From contig NZ_JABEKT010000005.1 of NCBI RefSeq assembly GCF_013283195.1, positions 236,684 through 300,683 of the forward strand: a DNA stretch of 64,000 nucleotides. Direction: 5' to 3'. Source of the stretch: Ensifer adhaerens. GTDB lineage: Bacteria > Pseudomonadota > Alphaproteobacteria > Rhizobiales > Rhizobiaceae. Below are positions 1-9,106 of the stretch, in pieces; position 1 is the first letter of the stretch, and every line of letters begins with the position of its first letter. The notes beneath the pieces are model-generated. The model did no database searches. It saw only the letters and a list, made by a program, of their open reading frames with translations, and was not told where the DNA came from. Position numbers and translations under genes: made by a program.

Positions 1-1
1 C

Positions 2-904
2 GATCTCGGCGTGAAGTTCGACGAGCCGCATCAGGATGACCGCGAAGGCTGGGCCAAGCTGATGAAGAAGGTCGGCGTCAAGGGCATTCACATCGCCGAG
101 CGCGACACCCAGCTGACCAAGAAGCCGAAGCCGCTCAACGTCTTCTGGAACACCTGGTCGGTCGAAGGCTTCATCTCCGAAGGTCTGCAGCCGGCCGAAC
201 TCGGCTGGGGCACCCACGAGAACTGGATGCCGAAGAACGCCAAGAAGCACAAGAAGGGCTGCAAGGCCGCCATCTATCTGGAGCAGCCGGGCGCCAACAC
301 CCGCGTGCGCAGCTGGTGCCCGACGCCGGGCCCGCAGTATGGCTTCCTCGTCACTCACAACGAGTCGATCTCGATCGCCGACTTCTTCACCGTGCGCGAC
401 AAGGACGGCGAAGTCACCTACCGCCCGACCTGCCACTATGCCTACCACCCGGCCAACGATGCCGTGCTGTCGCTGCACGAAATGTTCGGCAATGGCGGCA
501 ATGCGCAGCCGGTCCATCACGTTCTCGACGAGAAGGAACTCGTTGAAGGCGTCGACGAACTGGGCGTGCTGCTCTACGGCCACGACAAGAATGCCTACTG
601 GTTCGGCTCGCGCCTGTCTCTGGAAGAGACCCGCCGCATCGCCCCCTACCAGAACGCCACCGGTCTGCAGGTCACCTCTGCGGTTCTGGCCGGCATGGTC
701 TGGGCGATCGAGAACCCGAAGGCCGGCATCGTTGAAGCCGACGAGGTGGACTACAAGCGCTGCCTCGAAGTGCAGCTGCCCTATCTCGGCCCGGTCGAAG
801 GCCACTACACCGACTGGACCCCGCTCGACGGTCGCCCGGGCCTGTTCCCGGAAGACATCGACACCAAGGATCCCTGGCAGTTCAAGAACATCCTCGTTCG
901 CTAA
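2..904 (+). CDS. hss: homospermidine synthase, C-terminal part (5' truncated by window)
   Basis: Makes sym-homospermidine from putrescine (and spermidine) with NAD+ as hydride carrier, in the cytoplasm; this is the typical rhizobial polyamine. The frame is open from the first base of the window, so the start lies outside. About 300 residues are visible against roughly 480 for the family, so the N-terminal NAD-binding Rossmann part is missing from view. The visible part (TWSVEGFISEGLQPAELGWG, HYAYHPANDAVLSLHEMFGN, ENPKAGIVEADEVD) is characteristic of homospermidine synthases of the saccharopine-dehydrogenase-like superfamily. A strong terminator follows 25 bases after the stop. Confidence 0.93.
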   Translation, partial: DLGVKFDEPHQDDREGWAKLMKKVGVKGIHIAERDTQLTKKPKPLNVFWNTWSVEGFISEGLQPAELGWGTHENWMPKNAKKHKKGCKAAIYLEQPGANTRVRSWCPTPGPQYGFLVTHNESISIADFFTVRDKDGEVTYRPTCHYAYHPANDAVLSLHEMFGNGGNAQPVHHVLDEKELVEGVDELGVLLYGHDKNAYWFGSRLSLEETRRIAPYQNATGLQVTSAVLAGMVWAIENPKAGIVEADEVDYKRCLEVQLPYLGPVEGHYTDWTPLDGRPGLFPEDIDTKDPWQFKNILVR

Positions 905-928
905 ACCGCTGACATTACGAAGCATACG

Positions 929-959
929 GCCCGGGGCATTTTCGCCCCGGGCTTTTTTT
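929..959 (+). terminator. Rho-independent terminator of hss
   Basis: A perfect 9-bp GC stem (GCCCGGGGC / GCCCCGGGC) with a 6-base loop is followed by seven T residues, directly after the hss stop. Confidence 0.9.
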
Positions 960-1075
960 GTCCATATGGGAAAAGCCCGGCACGCCGGCCCGACCGCTCT
1001 TGCTTTCAACTCTTGATCGCGGCATGGTTCGGCGAAATGAAACGGACGCTCGGCACCAAGCGAGGGAAATCGCCA

Positions 1076-1444
1076 ATGAAGCCATTCGCAATTCTGACCC
1101 TTCTCGCGACCGCCGCGGCCCTGGCATCCTGCCAGTCGTCGCCCCGGGAAGTTGGAGGGGCACCGCCCGCTCGCCAGGCATCGGGTGTCGAAGGCTCATG
1201 GACGGATCCGAATGGCATCGTGTCGACCTTTGCAGGCGGCACCTTCTCGACCCGCACGACCGACAGCAACCAGTTGCTGGCTTCCGGCAACTACGTCAAG
1301 CTGAGCCCGACACTCGTCGAGATCAACATGACCTCGCTGGTGCGCAACACCCAATCCAAGGTCAATTGCGCGCTGGTCACCCAGAGCCAGCTCAACTGCA
1401 CCACCGATGCCGGCGCCCAGTTCTCGCTGGCGCGACGCGGCTGA
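1076..1444 (+). CDS. omp10: outer membrane lipoprotein Omp10
   Basis: A 122-residue lipoprotein anchored in the outer membrane. The start ATG at 1076 gives a clean signal peptide ending in a lipobox (ALASC, lipidated Cys19); an upstream in-frame start at 1013 would bury the signal and is less likely. The body ([53 protein letters not shown]) closely resembles the Brucella Omp10 (16.5-kDa) lipoprotein as I remember it. Two cysteines in the C-terminal part may form a disulfide. The molecular function is unknown; Brucella Omp10 is a surface antigen. It is monocistronic between two terminators. Confidence 0.9.
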   Translation: MKPFAILTLLATAAALASCQSSPREVGGAPPARQASGVEGSWTDPNGIVSTFAGGTFSTRTTDSNQLLASGNYVKLSPTLVEINMTSLVRNTQSKVNCALVTQSQLNCTTDAGAQFSLARRG

Positions 1445-1468
1445 GACTGTCTTCGGTACACAAATCAA

Positions 1469-1492
1469 AGCCTCCGCAAGGGGGCTTTTTTT
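1469..1492 (+). terminator. Rho-independent terminator of omp10
   Basis: Stem AGCCTCC / GGGGGCT (one G-T pair) with a GCAA tetraloop, then a T run. It begins 25 bases after the omp10 stop. Confidence 0.85.
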
Positions 1493-1675
1493 GTTGCTAT
1501 TGTATGACTTAACCCTAGTTGCAGATCCGGCAACCGGAGGATGGCTTTAACGCTTGAACTCGCCCCGAAGTGATGAAAACATCCGCCCCGGCAAAGCCAC
1601 CCCGGCTGTGGGGACCAGATCCGTAACCCGGATCCGCGATCGGCCGGAAGACAACAGGCAAAACAGGAGAACATC

Positions 1676-3550
1676 ATGATCAGACACATGCGGACCGGCC
1701 TGATGACCGCGTCCATTTTTGCCCTCTCCTCGGGCGCAGCCTTCGCCGATTATGAACTGAACATCCTGCACATCAACGATCTCCACTCCCGCATCGAATC
1801 GATCAACAAGTTCGATTCGACCTGCTCGGCTGAGGAGGAAGGCAAGAGCGAGTGCTTCGGCGGTGTTGCGCGCCTGAAGTCCCTGATCGATCAGAAGCGC
1901 CAGGACCTGTCGGGCAAGAACGTCTTGCTCCTGAACGCCGGCGACAACTTCCAGGGTTCGCTGTTCTTCACCACCTACAAGGGGCTGGCAGAAGCCGAAT
2001 TCCTCAACCTGATGAAGTTCGACGCCATGACCGTCGGCAACCATGAGTTTGACGAGAGCGAGGATGGCCTTGTCGGCTTCCTCGAAAAGGTCGAATTCCC
2101 CGTCGTCACCGCCAACGTGCTGCCGAGCTACAAGTCGAAGATCGGCGACCGGATCAAGCCGTCGATCGTTCTGGAAGTGGGTGGTCAGAAGGTCGGCATC
2201 GTCGGCGCCGTGGCCAACGACACGCCTGAGCTTTCCTCACCCGGCCCGGACATCCTGATCGGCGACGACGTCGCCACCACAACCGCCGCGGTCGAGGAGC
2301 TGAAGAAGCAGGGCGTCGACAAGATCATCGCGCTCACCCACGTCGGCTACCCGCGCGACCTCGCGGCGATCGCCAAGATCCCCGATGTGGACGTCGTTGT
2401 CGGCGGCCACTCGCACAGCCTGCTCTCGAACACCGACGAAAAGGCCGAAGGCCCCTACCCGACGATGGTCGACAACCCCGGCGGCTACAAGGTCCCCGTC
2501 GTCCAGGCCGCCTCCTATTCGAAGTATCTCGGCGACCTCGTCGTCACCTTCGACGACAAGGGCGTGGTGAAGGCCGCCAAGGGCGACCCAATCCTGGTCG
2601 ACAGCTCGATCAAGCCGGATCAGTCGGTACTGACCCGCGTCGCCGAACTCGCCAAGCCGATCGAGGAGCTCCGCTCCAAGATCATCGGCAAGACCGAAGC
2701 GCCGATCGATGGTTCGCGTGACAATTGCCGCGCCAAGGAATGCGAAATGGGCAGCCTGGTTGCCGACGCCATGCTTGACCGCGTCAAGGGCCAGGGCGTG
2801 ACGATCGCCATCACCAATGGCGGCGGCCTGCGCGCCTCGATCGATGCCGGCGACGTCTCGATGGGCGAAGCGATCACCGTGCTGCCGTTCCAGAACACGG
2901 TTGCGACGTTCCAGCTGAAGGGCGCCGACATCCAGACAGCGCTCGAGAATGGCCTGAGCAAGCTCGAGGAGGCGGGTGGCCGCTTCCCGCAGGTCGCCGG
3001 CCTGAAGTATTCCTTCGACCGCTCGAAGCCGGTCGGCAGCCGTGTCGTCTCGGTAGAGGTGAAGGACGGAGAGGCTTACGGTCCGCTCGATCCGGCAAAG
3101 ACCTATTCGCTCGTCACCAACAACTACATGCGCAATGGCGGCGACGGCTACGACGTGTTCAAGGCCAAGGGCGAGAATGCCTATGATTACGGACCGGGTC
3201 TCGAAACCGTTCTGGCCGACTACCTTGCCGCACACCAGCCGTTCAAGCCCTATACCGATGGCCGCATCACCGAGGTCGCTGCCGCCGCCGGCGCAACGAC
3301 CGAGGCACCGGCAACGGAAGCCAAGCCGGCGACCGATGCAACGGCAACGCAGCCTGCAGCCGGTGCCGCCGCGACCACGCCGGCCTCCGGTCCGCAGAAG
3401 CACGTGATCGCCAAGGGCGACACGCTTTGGGATCTCGCCAAGGCGTTCTACGGCGATGGTGCCCTCTGGGCGAAGATCTCGGCTGCCAACGGCAAGCCGG
3501 CCCCGCGCCACCTGCATGTCGGCACCGAACTGGAGATTCCGGCAAAGTAA
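1676..3550 (+). CDS. periplasmic 5'-nucleotidase / UshA-type metallophosphatase with C-terminal LysM
   Basis: Hydrolyses nucleotides or UDP-sugars in the periplasm (family knowledge). The 624-residue protein has a signal peptide (residues 1-24), then the calcineurin-like metallophosphatase domain with metal ligands in HINDLH (about 32-37), NAGDN, GNHEFD and GGHSHS, and the C-terminal 5'-nucleotidase domain with NGGGLRASI and NNYMRNGGDGYD (substrate-binding region). An Ala/Thr/Pro-rich linker (about 535-570) leads to a LysM domain (KGDTLWDLAKAFYGDG, about 575-622), so the enzyme is probably held on peptidoglycan. The LysM tail is not in E. coli UshA. The last base of the TAA stop is the first base of a MITE copy; the gene's likely terminator lies beyond that insertion. 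Confidence 0.88.
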   Translation: MIRHMRTGLMTASIFALSSGAAFADYELNILHINDLHSRIESINKFDSTCSAEEEGKSECFGGVARLKSLIDQKRQDLSGKNVLLLNAGDNFQGSLFFTTYKGLAEAEFLNLMKFDAMTVGNHEFDESEDGLVGFLEKVEFPVVTANVLPSYKSKIGDRIKPSIVLEVGGQKVGIVGAVANDTPELSSPGPDILIGDDVATTTAAVEELKKQGVDKIIALTHVGYPRDLAAIAKIPDVDVVVGGHSHSLLSNTDEKAEGPYPTMVDNPGGYKVPVVQAASYSKYLGDLVVTFDDKGVVKAAKGDPILVDSSIKPDQSVLTRVAELAKPIEELRSKIIGKTEAPIDGSRDNCRAKECEMGSLVADAMLDRVKGQGVTIAITNGGGLRASIDAGDVSMGEAITVLPFQNTVATFQLKGADIQTALENGLSKLEEAGGRFPQVAGLKYSFDRSKPVGSRVVSVEVKDGEAYGPLDPAKTYSLVTNNYMRNGGDGYDVFKAKGENAYDYGPGLETVLADYLAAHQPFKPYTDGRITEVAAAAGATTEAPATEAKPATDATATQPAAGAAATTPASGPQKHVIAKGDTLWDLAKAFYGDGALWAKISAANGKPAPRHLHVGTELEIPAK

Positions 3551-3819
3551 TACCAACCTGCGCCGATATTGACCTCTTGCGTGGGACCGTCTGCGGTCAT
3601 CCGGCAAGGAGCATACCGCAGAGCGATGCCTTGGCATCGGTCGAGGATTGCGACGCTGCCGGTGGCCGACAGACGGCCCACCCGAAGGGCCGGGCGCTTT
3701 TGGCCACCAGGCAGCGTCGACAATCCTCACCGGACCGCAGGGGTCCGGTTGCGGTTTTCTCCTTGCTGGAAACCAAAATCGCGCCGGCGCAATAGGCCAA
3801 TATCGGCGCAGGTTGGTAT
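3550..3819 (+). mobile_element. MITE-like palindromic element, copy A
   Basis: A 270-bp non-coding element bounded by a perfect 22-bp terminal inverted repeat (starting ATACCAACCTGCGCC) that extends to about 32 bp with two mismatches. The interior is an imperfect long palindrome: 3643-3667 pairs with 3702-3728 around a small GGCCC...GGGCC apex, so its RNA would fold into one long hairpin. Copy B at 45654-45923 is also exactly 270 bp and matches the reverse complement at 255 of 270 positions by hand count. No transposase is encoded, as expected for a MITE. Target duplication is unclear. It is comparable in style to rhizobial RIME elements, but I cannot assign it to a named family. Confidence 0.85.
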
Positions 3820-3843
3820 AAGGACAATTTGCCTCTGCTTCGG

Positions 3844-3880
3844 ATGCCGGCGCGGGCTTCCCCGCGCCGGCATTTCTTTT
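3844..3880 (+). terminator. Rho-independent terminator, probably of the 5'-nucleotidase gene
   Basis: A perfect 13-bp stem ATGCCGGCGCGGG / CCCGCGCCGGCAT with a CTTC tetraloop, followed by TTCTTTT. It now lies about 290 bases downstream of the nucleotidase stop because MITE copy A sits in between. Confidence 0.85.
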
Positions 3881-3925
3881 TAGAAGGACGTGAACCGAAG
3901 ACCATGTCCCGACGTATAAGGGCCC

Positions 3926-4975
3926 ATGAGGACCGATATGATGATGCCACTCGCCGAGACCGCTCCCGCCAACCACCCGCCCGTCAAGTCCGGAAAGGTC
4001 GGCGTGCTGCTCGTCAATCTCGGCACGCCCGATGGTACCGACTACACGTCGATGCGCCGCTATCTCAGAGAGTTCCTGAGCGACCGCCGCGTCATCGAAT
4101 GGTCGCGGCTGTTCTGGTATCCGATCCTCTACGGCATCGTTCTCAACACCCGCCCCGGCAAGGTCGGCAAAGCCTATGAGATGATCTGGAACAAGGATCT
4201 GAACGAGAGCTATCTGCGCACCTACACCCGCAACCAGGCGACCTTGATGGCCAAGACCTTCGCCGATCAGCCGCATATCGTGGTGGATTGGGGCATGCGC
4301 TACGGCCAGCCTTCGATTGCCTCGCGGATGGAGGCGCTGCAGAAGGCCGGATGCGAGCGCATCCTGGTGTTCCCGCTCTATCCGCAATACGCCGCGGCAA
4401 CCACCGCCACCGTCAACGACAAGGCATTCGAGGCGCTGCTCAAGATGCGCTGGCAACCGGCCTTGCGCACCGTGCCGCCCTATCATGACGATCCTGTCTA
4501 TATCGACGCTCTCGCCAGTTCGATCACCCGGCACCTGGCGACGCTCGACTGGGAGCCGGAAGTGGTGCTCACCTCCTTCCATGGCATCCCGAAGAGCTAC
4601 TTCGACAAGGGCGATCCCTATTATTGCCAGTGCCAGAAGACCGCGCGCCTGCTGCGCGAAAAGCTCGGCTGGTCGAAGGACAAGCTGCAAGTCACCTTCC
4701 AGTCCCGCTTCGGTCCCGAAGAATGGCTGCAGCCCTATACCGACAAGACAGTCGAGAAGCTGGCTCAGGACGGCATCAAGCGCATCGCGGTGATCAACCC
4801 CGGCTTTGTATCCGACTGTCTGGAAACGCTCGAGGAGATCGCCGAGCAGGCGGCCGAAAGCTTCCATCACAATGGCGGCGAGAAATTCGCGCACATTCCC
4901 TGCCTCAACGACAGCGAAGAGGGCATGACGGTTCTCGAACACGTCGTGCGCCGGGAGCTAAGCGGCTGGCTTTGA
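3926..4975 (+). CDS. hemH: ferrochelatase (protoheme ferro-lyase)
   Basis: Inserts Fe2+ into protoporphyrin IX, the last step of heme synthesis; membrane-associated in the cytoplasm. The 349-residue length is normal. Diagnostic motifs are VGVLLVNLGTPDG near the N-terminus, the FPLYPQYAAATTA segment, the LTSFHGIP motif with the catalytic histidine, and INPGFVSDCLETLEEI with the conserved acidic patch. ATG at 3926 is the first start of a run of Met codons (MRTDMMMPLAE); a start at 3938-3944 is possible. It follows the nucleotidase gene after a terminator, so it is probably expressed from its own promoter. Confidence 0.95.
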   Translation: MRTDMMMPLAETAPANHPPVKSGKVGVLLVNLGTPDGTDYTSMRRYLREFLSDRRVIEWSRLFWYPILYGIVLNTRPGKVGKAYEMIWNKDLNESYLRTYTRNQATLMAKTFADQPHIVVDWGMRYGQPSIASRMEALQKAGCERILVFPLYPQYAAATTATVNDKAFEALLKMRWQPALRTVPPYHDDPVYIDALASSITRHLATLDWEPEVVLTSFHGIPKSYFDKGDPYYCQCQKTARLLREKLGWSKDKLQVTFQSRFGPEEWLQPYTDKTVEKLAQDGIKRIAVINPGFVSDCLETLEEIAEQAAESFHHNGGEKFAHIPCLNDSEEGMTVLEHVVRRELSGWL

Positions 4976-5062
4976 AGCCGAAATCTGTGGCAGCCGGTTG
5001 AATTCGACTGACCGATCCCCACGTCTGGGTTAGAGTGCCACTCTCAAACTGGGGTTGTGATC

Positions 5063-6064
5063 ATGGCGGACTTGTCGTTGGGCGGTATGGATATTGCGGT
5101 CATCGCATTTGTGGTCCTCGTCGTTCTGGTTCTCTTTGCCGGAATCAAGACGGTGCCGCAGGGCTATCGCTACACGGTTGAGCGCTTCGGCCGTTATACC
5201 AAGACGATGGAACCGGGCCTCAACATCATCGTCCCGTTCATCGACCGCATCGGCGCCAAGATGAACGTGATGGAGCAGGTCCTCGATGTTCCGACTCAAG
5301 AAGTCATCACCAAGGACAATGCCAGCGTTTCGGCCGATGCGGTCGCCTTCTATCAGGTGCTGAACGCAGCCCAGGCTGCCTACCAGGTGTCGGATCTCCA
5401 GAACGCCATCCTCAATCTGACGATGACCAACATCCGCTCGGTCATGGGGTCGATGGACCTTGACGAGCTGCTGTCGAACCGTGACACCATCAACGAGAAG
5501 CTGCTGCGCGTCGTCGATGACGCCGCCAACCCGTGGGGCATCAAGATCACCCGCGTCGAAATTAAGGACATCGCGCCGCCGAAGGACCTCGTCGATGCCA
5601 TGGCGCGACAGATGAAGGCCGAGCGCGAGAAGCGCGCCCAGGTGCTGGAAGCCGAAGGTTCGAGAAACGCCCAGATCCTGCGTGCCGAAGGTGCCAAGCA
5701 GTCGGCGATCCTGCAGGCCGAAGGCCAGCGCGAGGCCGCCTTCCGCGACGCTGAGGCGCGCGAACGTCTGGCGGAAGCCGAGGCCAAGGCAACGCAGATG
5801 GTGTCGGCCGCGATTGCTGCCGGCGATGTCCAGGCGATCAACTACTTCGTCGCCCAGAAATACACCGAAGCGCTCGCCGCGATCGGCACTGCCAACAATC
5901 AGAAGATCGTCCTGATGCCGATGGAAGCGTCAGCCCTGATCGGGTCGCTCGGCGGCATCGGCGCGATCGCCAAGGAAGTGTTCGGCGACAATCAAGCGCC
6001 CGCCGCCCGTCAGCGCCCAACGACGACCCCGCGCACCGGCCCGTTCGAACCCCAGGGGAAATAA
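5063..6064 (+). CDS. qmcA: SPFH/Band 7 (stomatin-like) membrane protein, QmcA type
   Basis: A 333-residue scaffold protein of the prohibitin/stomatin family, expected in the inner membrane as large oligomers. One N-terminal membrane segment (about 9-28) precedes the Band 7 domain (about 35-200, with [15 protein letters not shown] and [15 protein letters not shown]), then an Ala/Glu-rich coiled coil with repeated AEG units (about 190-240) and a Pro/Thr-rich tail. ATG 5063 is preferred; an in-frame GTG lies at 5057. Its neighbour three bases downstream is an NfeD-like protein, the standard partner of this family (the E. coli QmcA/YbbK arrangement), which supports a role in membrane microdomain organisation and membrane-protein quality control. 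Confidence 0.9.
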   Translation: MADLSLGGMDIAVIAFVVLVVLVLFAGIKTVPQGYRYTVERFGRYTKTMEPGLNIIVPFIDRIGAKMNVMEQVLDVPTQEVITKDNASVSADAVAFYQVLNAAQAAYQVSDLQNAILNLTMTNIRSVMGSMDLDELLSNRDTINEKLLRVVDDAANPWGIKITRVEIKDIAPPKDLVDAMARQMKAEREKRAQVLEAEGSRNAQILRAEGAKQSAILQAEGQREAAFRDAEARERLAEAEAKATQMVSAAIAAGDVQAINYFVAQKYTEALAAIGTANNQKIVLMPMEASALIGSLGGIGAIAKEVFGDNQAPAARQRPTTTPRTGPFEPQGK

Positions 6065-6067
6065 GCG

Positions 6068-6526
6068 ATGGTCCAGCGCATCATCCTTGAACTCGGCCCC
6101 TGGAGCTGGTGGGTTCTCGGACTTGTCCTGCTGGCCGCCGAAGTCGTTGCACCAGGTGTCTTCCTCATCTGGATCGCGATTGCCGCGCTGATCACCGGCG
6201 CGCTGTCGCTGTTGCTGTGGGACACGATCGTGTGGGGCTGGCAGGTCCAGTTCGTCGTCTTTGCGCTTCTGTCGATCATCTCCGTCCTCCTCGGACGTCA
6301 TTTCGTCTCGTCGTCCGCCAGGGAGACGGACGAGCCCCTGCTCAATCAGCGGGCACAGAGCCTCGTCGGCCGAACGGCCGTGCTTGAAAAGCCGATCGCC
6401 GAAGGTCACGGACGGGTGCGGCTGGACGATACGATCTGGATCGTCGAAGGCCCGGATCTGCCCGCCGGCACGCGCGTGCGCATCGTGGCCAGCCATGGAC
6501 GCAGCCTGACGGTCGAAAGCGCCTAA
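6068..6526 (+). CDS. NfeD-like membrane protein, partner of QmcA
   Basis: A 152-residue protein with two or three hydrophobic helices (about 12-75) and a C-terminal OB-fold NfeD domain (about 90-150: LVGRTAVLEKPIAEGHGRVRLDD, then GTRVRIVASHGRSLTVE). The separation of three bases from the SPFH gene shows one operon. NfeD-like short proteins of this type are thought to anchor or regulate their SPFH partner. No catalytic protease domain is present (that belongs to long NfeD forms). Confidence 0.87.
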   Translation: MVQRIILELGPWSWWVLGLVLLAAEVVAPGVFLIWIAIAALITGALSLLLWDTIVWGWQVQFVVFALLSIISVLLGRHFVSSSARETDEPLLNQRAQSLVGRTAVLEKPIAEGHGRVRLDDTIWIVEGPDLPAGTRVRIVASHGRSLTVESA

Positions 6527-6674
6527 GGCCCGCGGGCGCATTCGAAGCGGCTCTTCATCGAAGCATTGCCATCTTCCCGTCACTAAAGGGTTTTTCCCGT
6601 TTGGAAACGATTGGTTAACCACGCGGCTTTACGATTGCGAAAGGATTGCAATCAGGCTCGCGGACAAACGGCAG

Positions 6675-8117
6675 ATGGTGCCAGACGACTTATGCTCGAC
6701 CGGAAGACACGCCCGGCGTTTTACGCTGATGGCGTTGTTGCTGGCTGGCACGGCGCTTGCCGCTCCGCTGTCGTCGCACGCCCAAACCGTCGCCAATTCC
6801 GCAGTGCCGACGACCCCTGGCGTCGTTGTCCCGGGCACCGTGGCCGCTGCCCCTGCGATCGCCGATCCGCAGACGACGGGTGCCGTCAGCACTGATGACC
6901 TGTCACCGGCGTCCGACGAAGATCTCGTCCGCCTCAACCGCCGCGAACCGACGCTCGACGGGTTGCGGACCCGGATAGATCCCGACGACGACCGCGCTGT
7001 CGGCGTTCGCATCGGCACCTTCACCCTTCGGCCTGAGATCGGCGAAACGCTGAACCATGAATGGCGCAAGGACGGCGATACCAAGCAGAACCGCGGCTAC
7101 CTGGAAACCGGCATCCGCGGCACGTTAACGTCTGACTGGTCCCGCCACGCACTGACGGTCACCGGCGCCGGCGTCATACAAAACAACATTTCCGGCGAAG
7201 GCGAGGAAGAACCCCGCGCCGATATCGACGCGGAACTGCGCCTGGATCTCTGGGATGAAACCATTGCGCGCCTGCGGGCGGGCTACAGCTTCTACCGCGA
7301 AGACGCGGACGATCCGAATGCGATCTCCAATGCAAAGACCCAATCAGGCGTCAACACCTATCGGCTGGGCGCCGCGATCGAGCGCGATTTCGGCCTCATC
7401 CGCGGCTCTGTCGGGCTCGATCTCGAACGGCAGACCTATGGTAACGTGGAACTGGAAAACGGCACGACGCTTTCCGTTGAAGACCGAAACCGCAACAGCG
7501 GTACCGTGACGGCACGGGTCGGTTACGAAATGTCGCCGGCCTTGATCCCGTTCATCGAGGCCGCGGTCGGCAGGTCGATCTACGATCTTCGCCAGGACAC
7601 GCTCGGCTTCGAGCGATCCTATCAAAGCTACGCGACACGAGGCGGCCTGGAGGTCGACTTCGGCGAGAAGCTCAACGGCGAGATCGCTCTCGGCTACGAA
7701 ACCTATCGCTTCGAGGATGATCGGTTGAGCGACGTCAGCGGCCTGTCGATCGACGGTCGCCTCAACTGGTCGCCGCAGCGCGGCACGGACGTCCTCTTCG
7801 GACTATCGACCGGTCTCAACCCGTCGACCACTGCGGGCGATTCCGGCTCGATCGACTACACCCTGCTCAACCTCATCACCCACGAGATGCGCTCGGATCT
7901 CGTCGCGCGACTGTCCAACACCCTGATCATCCGCAAATACCCCTCGGATAACCGCTCCTCCGACGAGACGACCTGGCGCACCGGGGCGGGCCTCACCTGG
8001 GACATGAACCGTTATCTCGCATTGACCGGCGACGTCAGCTATGAGCGCACCGTGCGCGACGTCGGCGATCCCACGGACATTACCCGCGTCGGCGTCGGTC
8101 TCGTCCTCAGGCGTTGA
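6675..8117 (+). CDS. outer membrane beta-barrel protein (BBP2-like)
   Basis: A 480-residue secreted protein: an N-terminal hydrophobic stretch (FTLMALLLAGTALAAPLSSHAQ) is a plausible signal peptide, followed by a Pro/Thr-rich low-complexity linker to about residue 80. The rest consists of alternating strands of aromatic and charged residues, ending in TRVGVGLVLRR, as in outer membrane barrels. It resembles the family annotated as putative beta-barrel porin 2 / outer membrane beta-barrel protein in Rhizobiales. The start is uncertain: ATG 6675 gives a long n-region, and Met at 6729 would give a shorter signal. Function unknown. Confidence 0.7.
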   Translation: MVPDDLCSTGRHARRFTLMALLLAGTALAAPLSSHAQTVANSAVPTTPGVVVPGTVAAAPAIADPQTTGAVSTDDLSPASDEDLVRLNRREPTLDGLRTRIDPDDDRAVGVRIGTFTLRPEIGETLNHEWRKDGDTKQNRGYLETGIRGTLTSDWSRHALTVTGAGVIQNNISGEGEEEPRADIDAELRLDLWDETIARLRAGYSFYREDADDPNAISNAKTQSGVNTYRLGAAIERDFGLIRGSVGLDLERQTYGNVELENGTTLSVEDRNRNSGTVTARVGYEMSPALIPFIEAAVGRSIYDLRQDTLGFERSYQSYATRGGLEVDFGEKLNGEIALGYETYRFEDDRLSDVSGLSIDGRLNWSPQRGTDVLFGLSTGLNPSTTAGDSGSIDYTLLNLITHEMRSDLVARLSNTLIIRKYPSDNRSSDETTWRTGAGLTWDMNRYLALTGDVSYERTVRDVGDPTDITRVGVGLVLRR

Positions 8118-8162
8118 GCCAGGGGCCGGACCTTTCATGGCCGCGCGCCGGCGACAGTTTAC

Positions 8163-8197
8163 AAAGAAAAGGCCGCGCCCCAACGGGACGCGGCCTT
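8163..8197 (-). terminator. terminator between convergent genes, strongest for galU
   Basis: Stem AAGGCCGCG / CGCGGCCTT between the converging beta-barrel gene and galU. Read on the minus strand it is followed by TTTTCTTT, so it mainly serves galU. Confidence 0.8.
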
Positions 8198-8218
8198 CGT
8201 GTTTCGGCGGAACCGAAA

Positions 8219-9106
8219 TTACTTCAAGCTGCTGAGCAGCGCCTTGAGCGGACCCTCGACGGTCGGGCGGATATCGCCGCGTTCCAGCGCGAAGGCGACG
8301 TTGGCAAGGATGAAGCCATCCTTGGCGCCGCAGTCATAGGTTTCGCCACGGAAGTGATAGGCGGCGAACTGCTGGCTCTCGGAAAGCTTCAGCATGCCGT
8401 CGGTCAACTGGATCTCATTGCCGGCGCCGCGCTCCTGCTTTTCCAGGATCGGGAAGATCTCCGGCTGCAGGATGTAGCGGCCATTGATGAAGAAGTTCGA
8501 CGGCGCCGTTCCCGGTGCGGGCTTTTCGACCATCTTGGTGATCTTGAAGCCGTCGCCGACCTTTTCGCCAACGCCGACGATGCCGTATTTATGGGCCTGA
8601 TCCGGCGCACATTCCTCGACCGCGATGACATTGCCGCCGCTTTGCTCATAGAGCTCGACCATGCCCTTCAGGCAGCCCTTCTCGCCCTTCATGATCATGT
8701 CGGGCAGCAACAGCGCGAATGGTTCGTTGCCGACGAGTTCACGGGCGCACCAGACGGCATGGCCAAGGCCGAGCGGCGCCTGCTGGCGGGTGAAGCTGGT
8801 GGTGCCGGCCTTCGGCAGAATGTTGTCGAGCAGCTCGATCTCGATCTTCTTGTTGCGCTCGCGCAGCGTCTGGTCGAGTTCGACCTGGATGTCGAAATAG
8901 TCCTCGATGACGGCCTTGCTGCGGCCGGTGACGAAGATCAGATGCTCGATACCGGCTTCCATCGCCTCGTCGACCACATATTGAATGACCGGCTTGTCCA
9001 CCACCGTCAGCATTTCCTTCGGCACGGCCTTGGTGGCCGGCAGGAATCGCGTGCCCAGACCAGCGACCGGGAACACGGCTTTGCGGACTTTACGCTTGTC
9101 GGTCAT
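8219..9106 (-). CDS. galU: UTP--glucose-1-phosphate uridylyltransferase
   Basis: Forms UDP-glucose from UTP and glucose 1-phosphate, feeding cell-surface polysaccharides and glucan synthesis. The 295-residue protein has the nucleotidyltransferase signature [17 protein letters not shown] near the N-terminus, followed by [31 protein letters not shown] and the C-terminal [13 protein letters not shown]. The ATG at 9106 is chosen because GAAGGAGGT lies just upstream; a further in-frame ATG at 9121 sits ahead of that ribosome site. In rhizobia this chromosomal enzyme parallels the symbiotic ExoN. Substrate link with the glycogen/pgm cluster further downstream is metabolic only. Confidence 0.94.
   Translation of the reverse strand: MTDKRKVRKAVFPVAGLGTRFLPATKAVPKEMLTVVDKPVIQYVVDEAMEAGIEHLIFVTGRSKAVIEDYFDIQVELDQTLRERNKKIEIELLDNILPKAGTTSFTRQQAPLGLGHAVWCARELVGNEPFALLLPDMIMKGEKGCLKGMVELYEQSGGNVIAVEECAPDQAHKYGIVGVGEKVGDGFKITKMVEKPAPGTAPSNFFINGRYILQPEIFPILEKQERGAGNEIQLTDGMLKLSESQQFAAYHFRGETYDCGAKDGFILANVAFALERGDIRPTVEGPLKALLSSLK

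Noticed and set aside
2237..4942. Very long minus-strand open frame (901 codons) opposite the nucleotidase and hemH genes
   Set aside because: It is a GC-rich shadow frame antisense to two well-recognised genes and reads through the MITE; its product has no recognisable motif.
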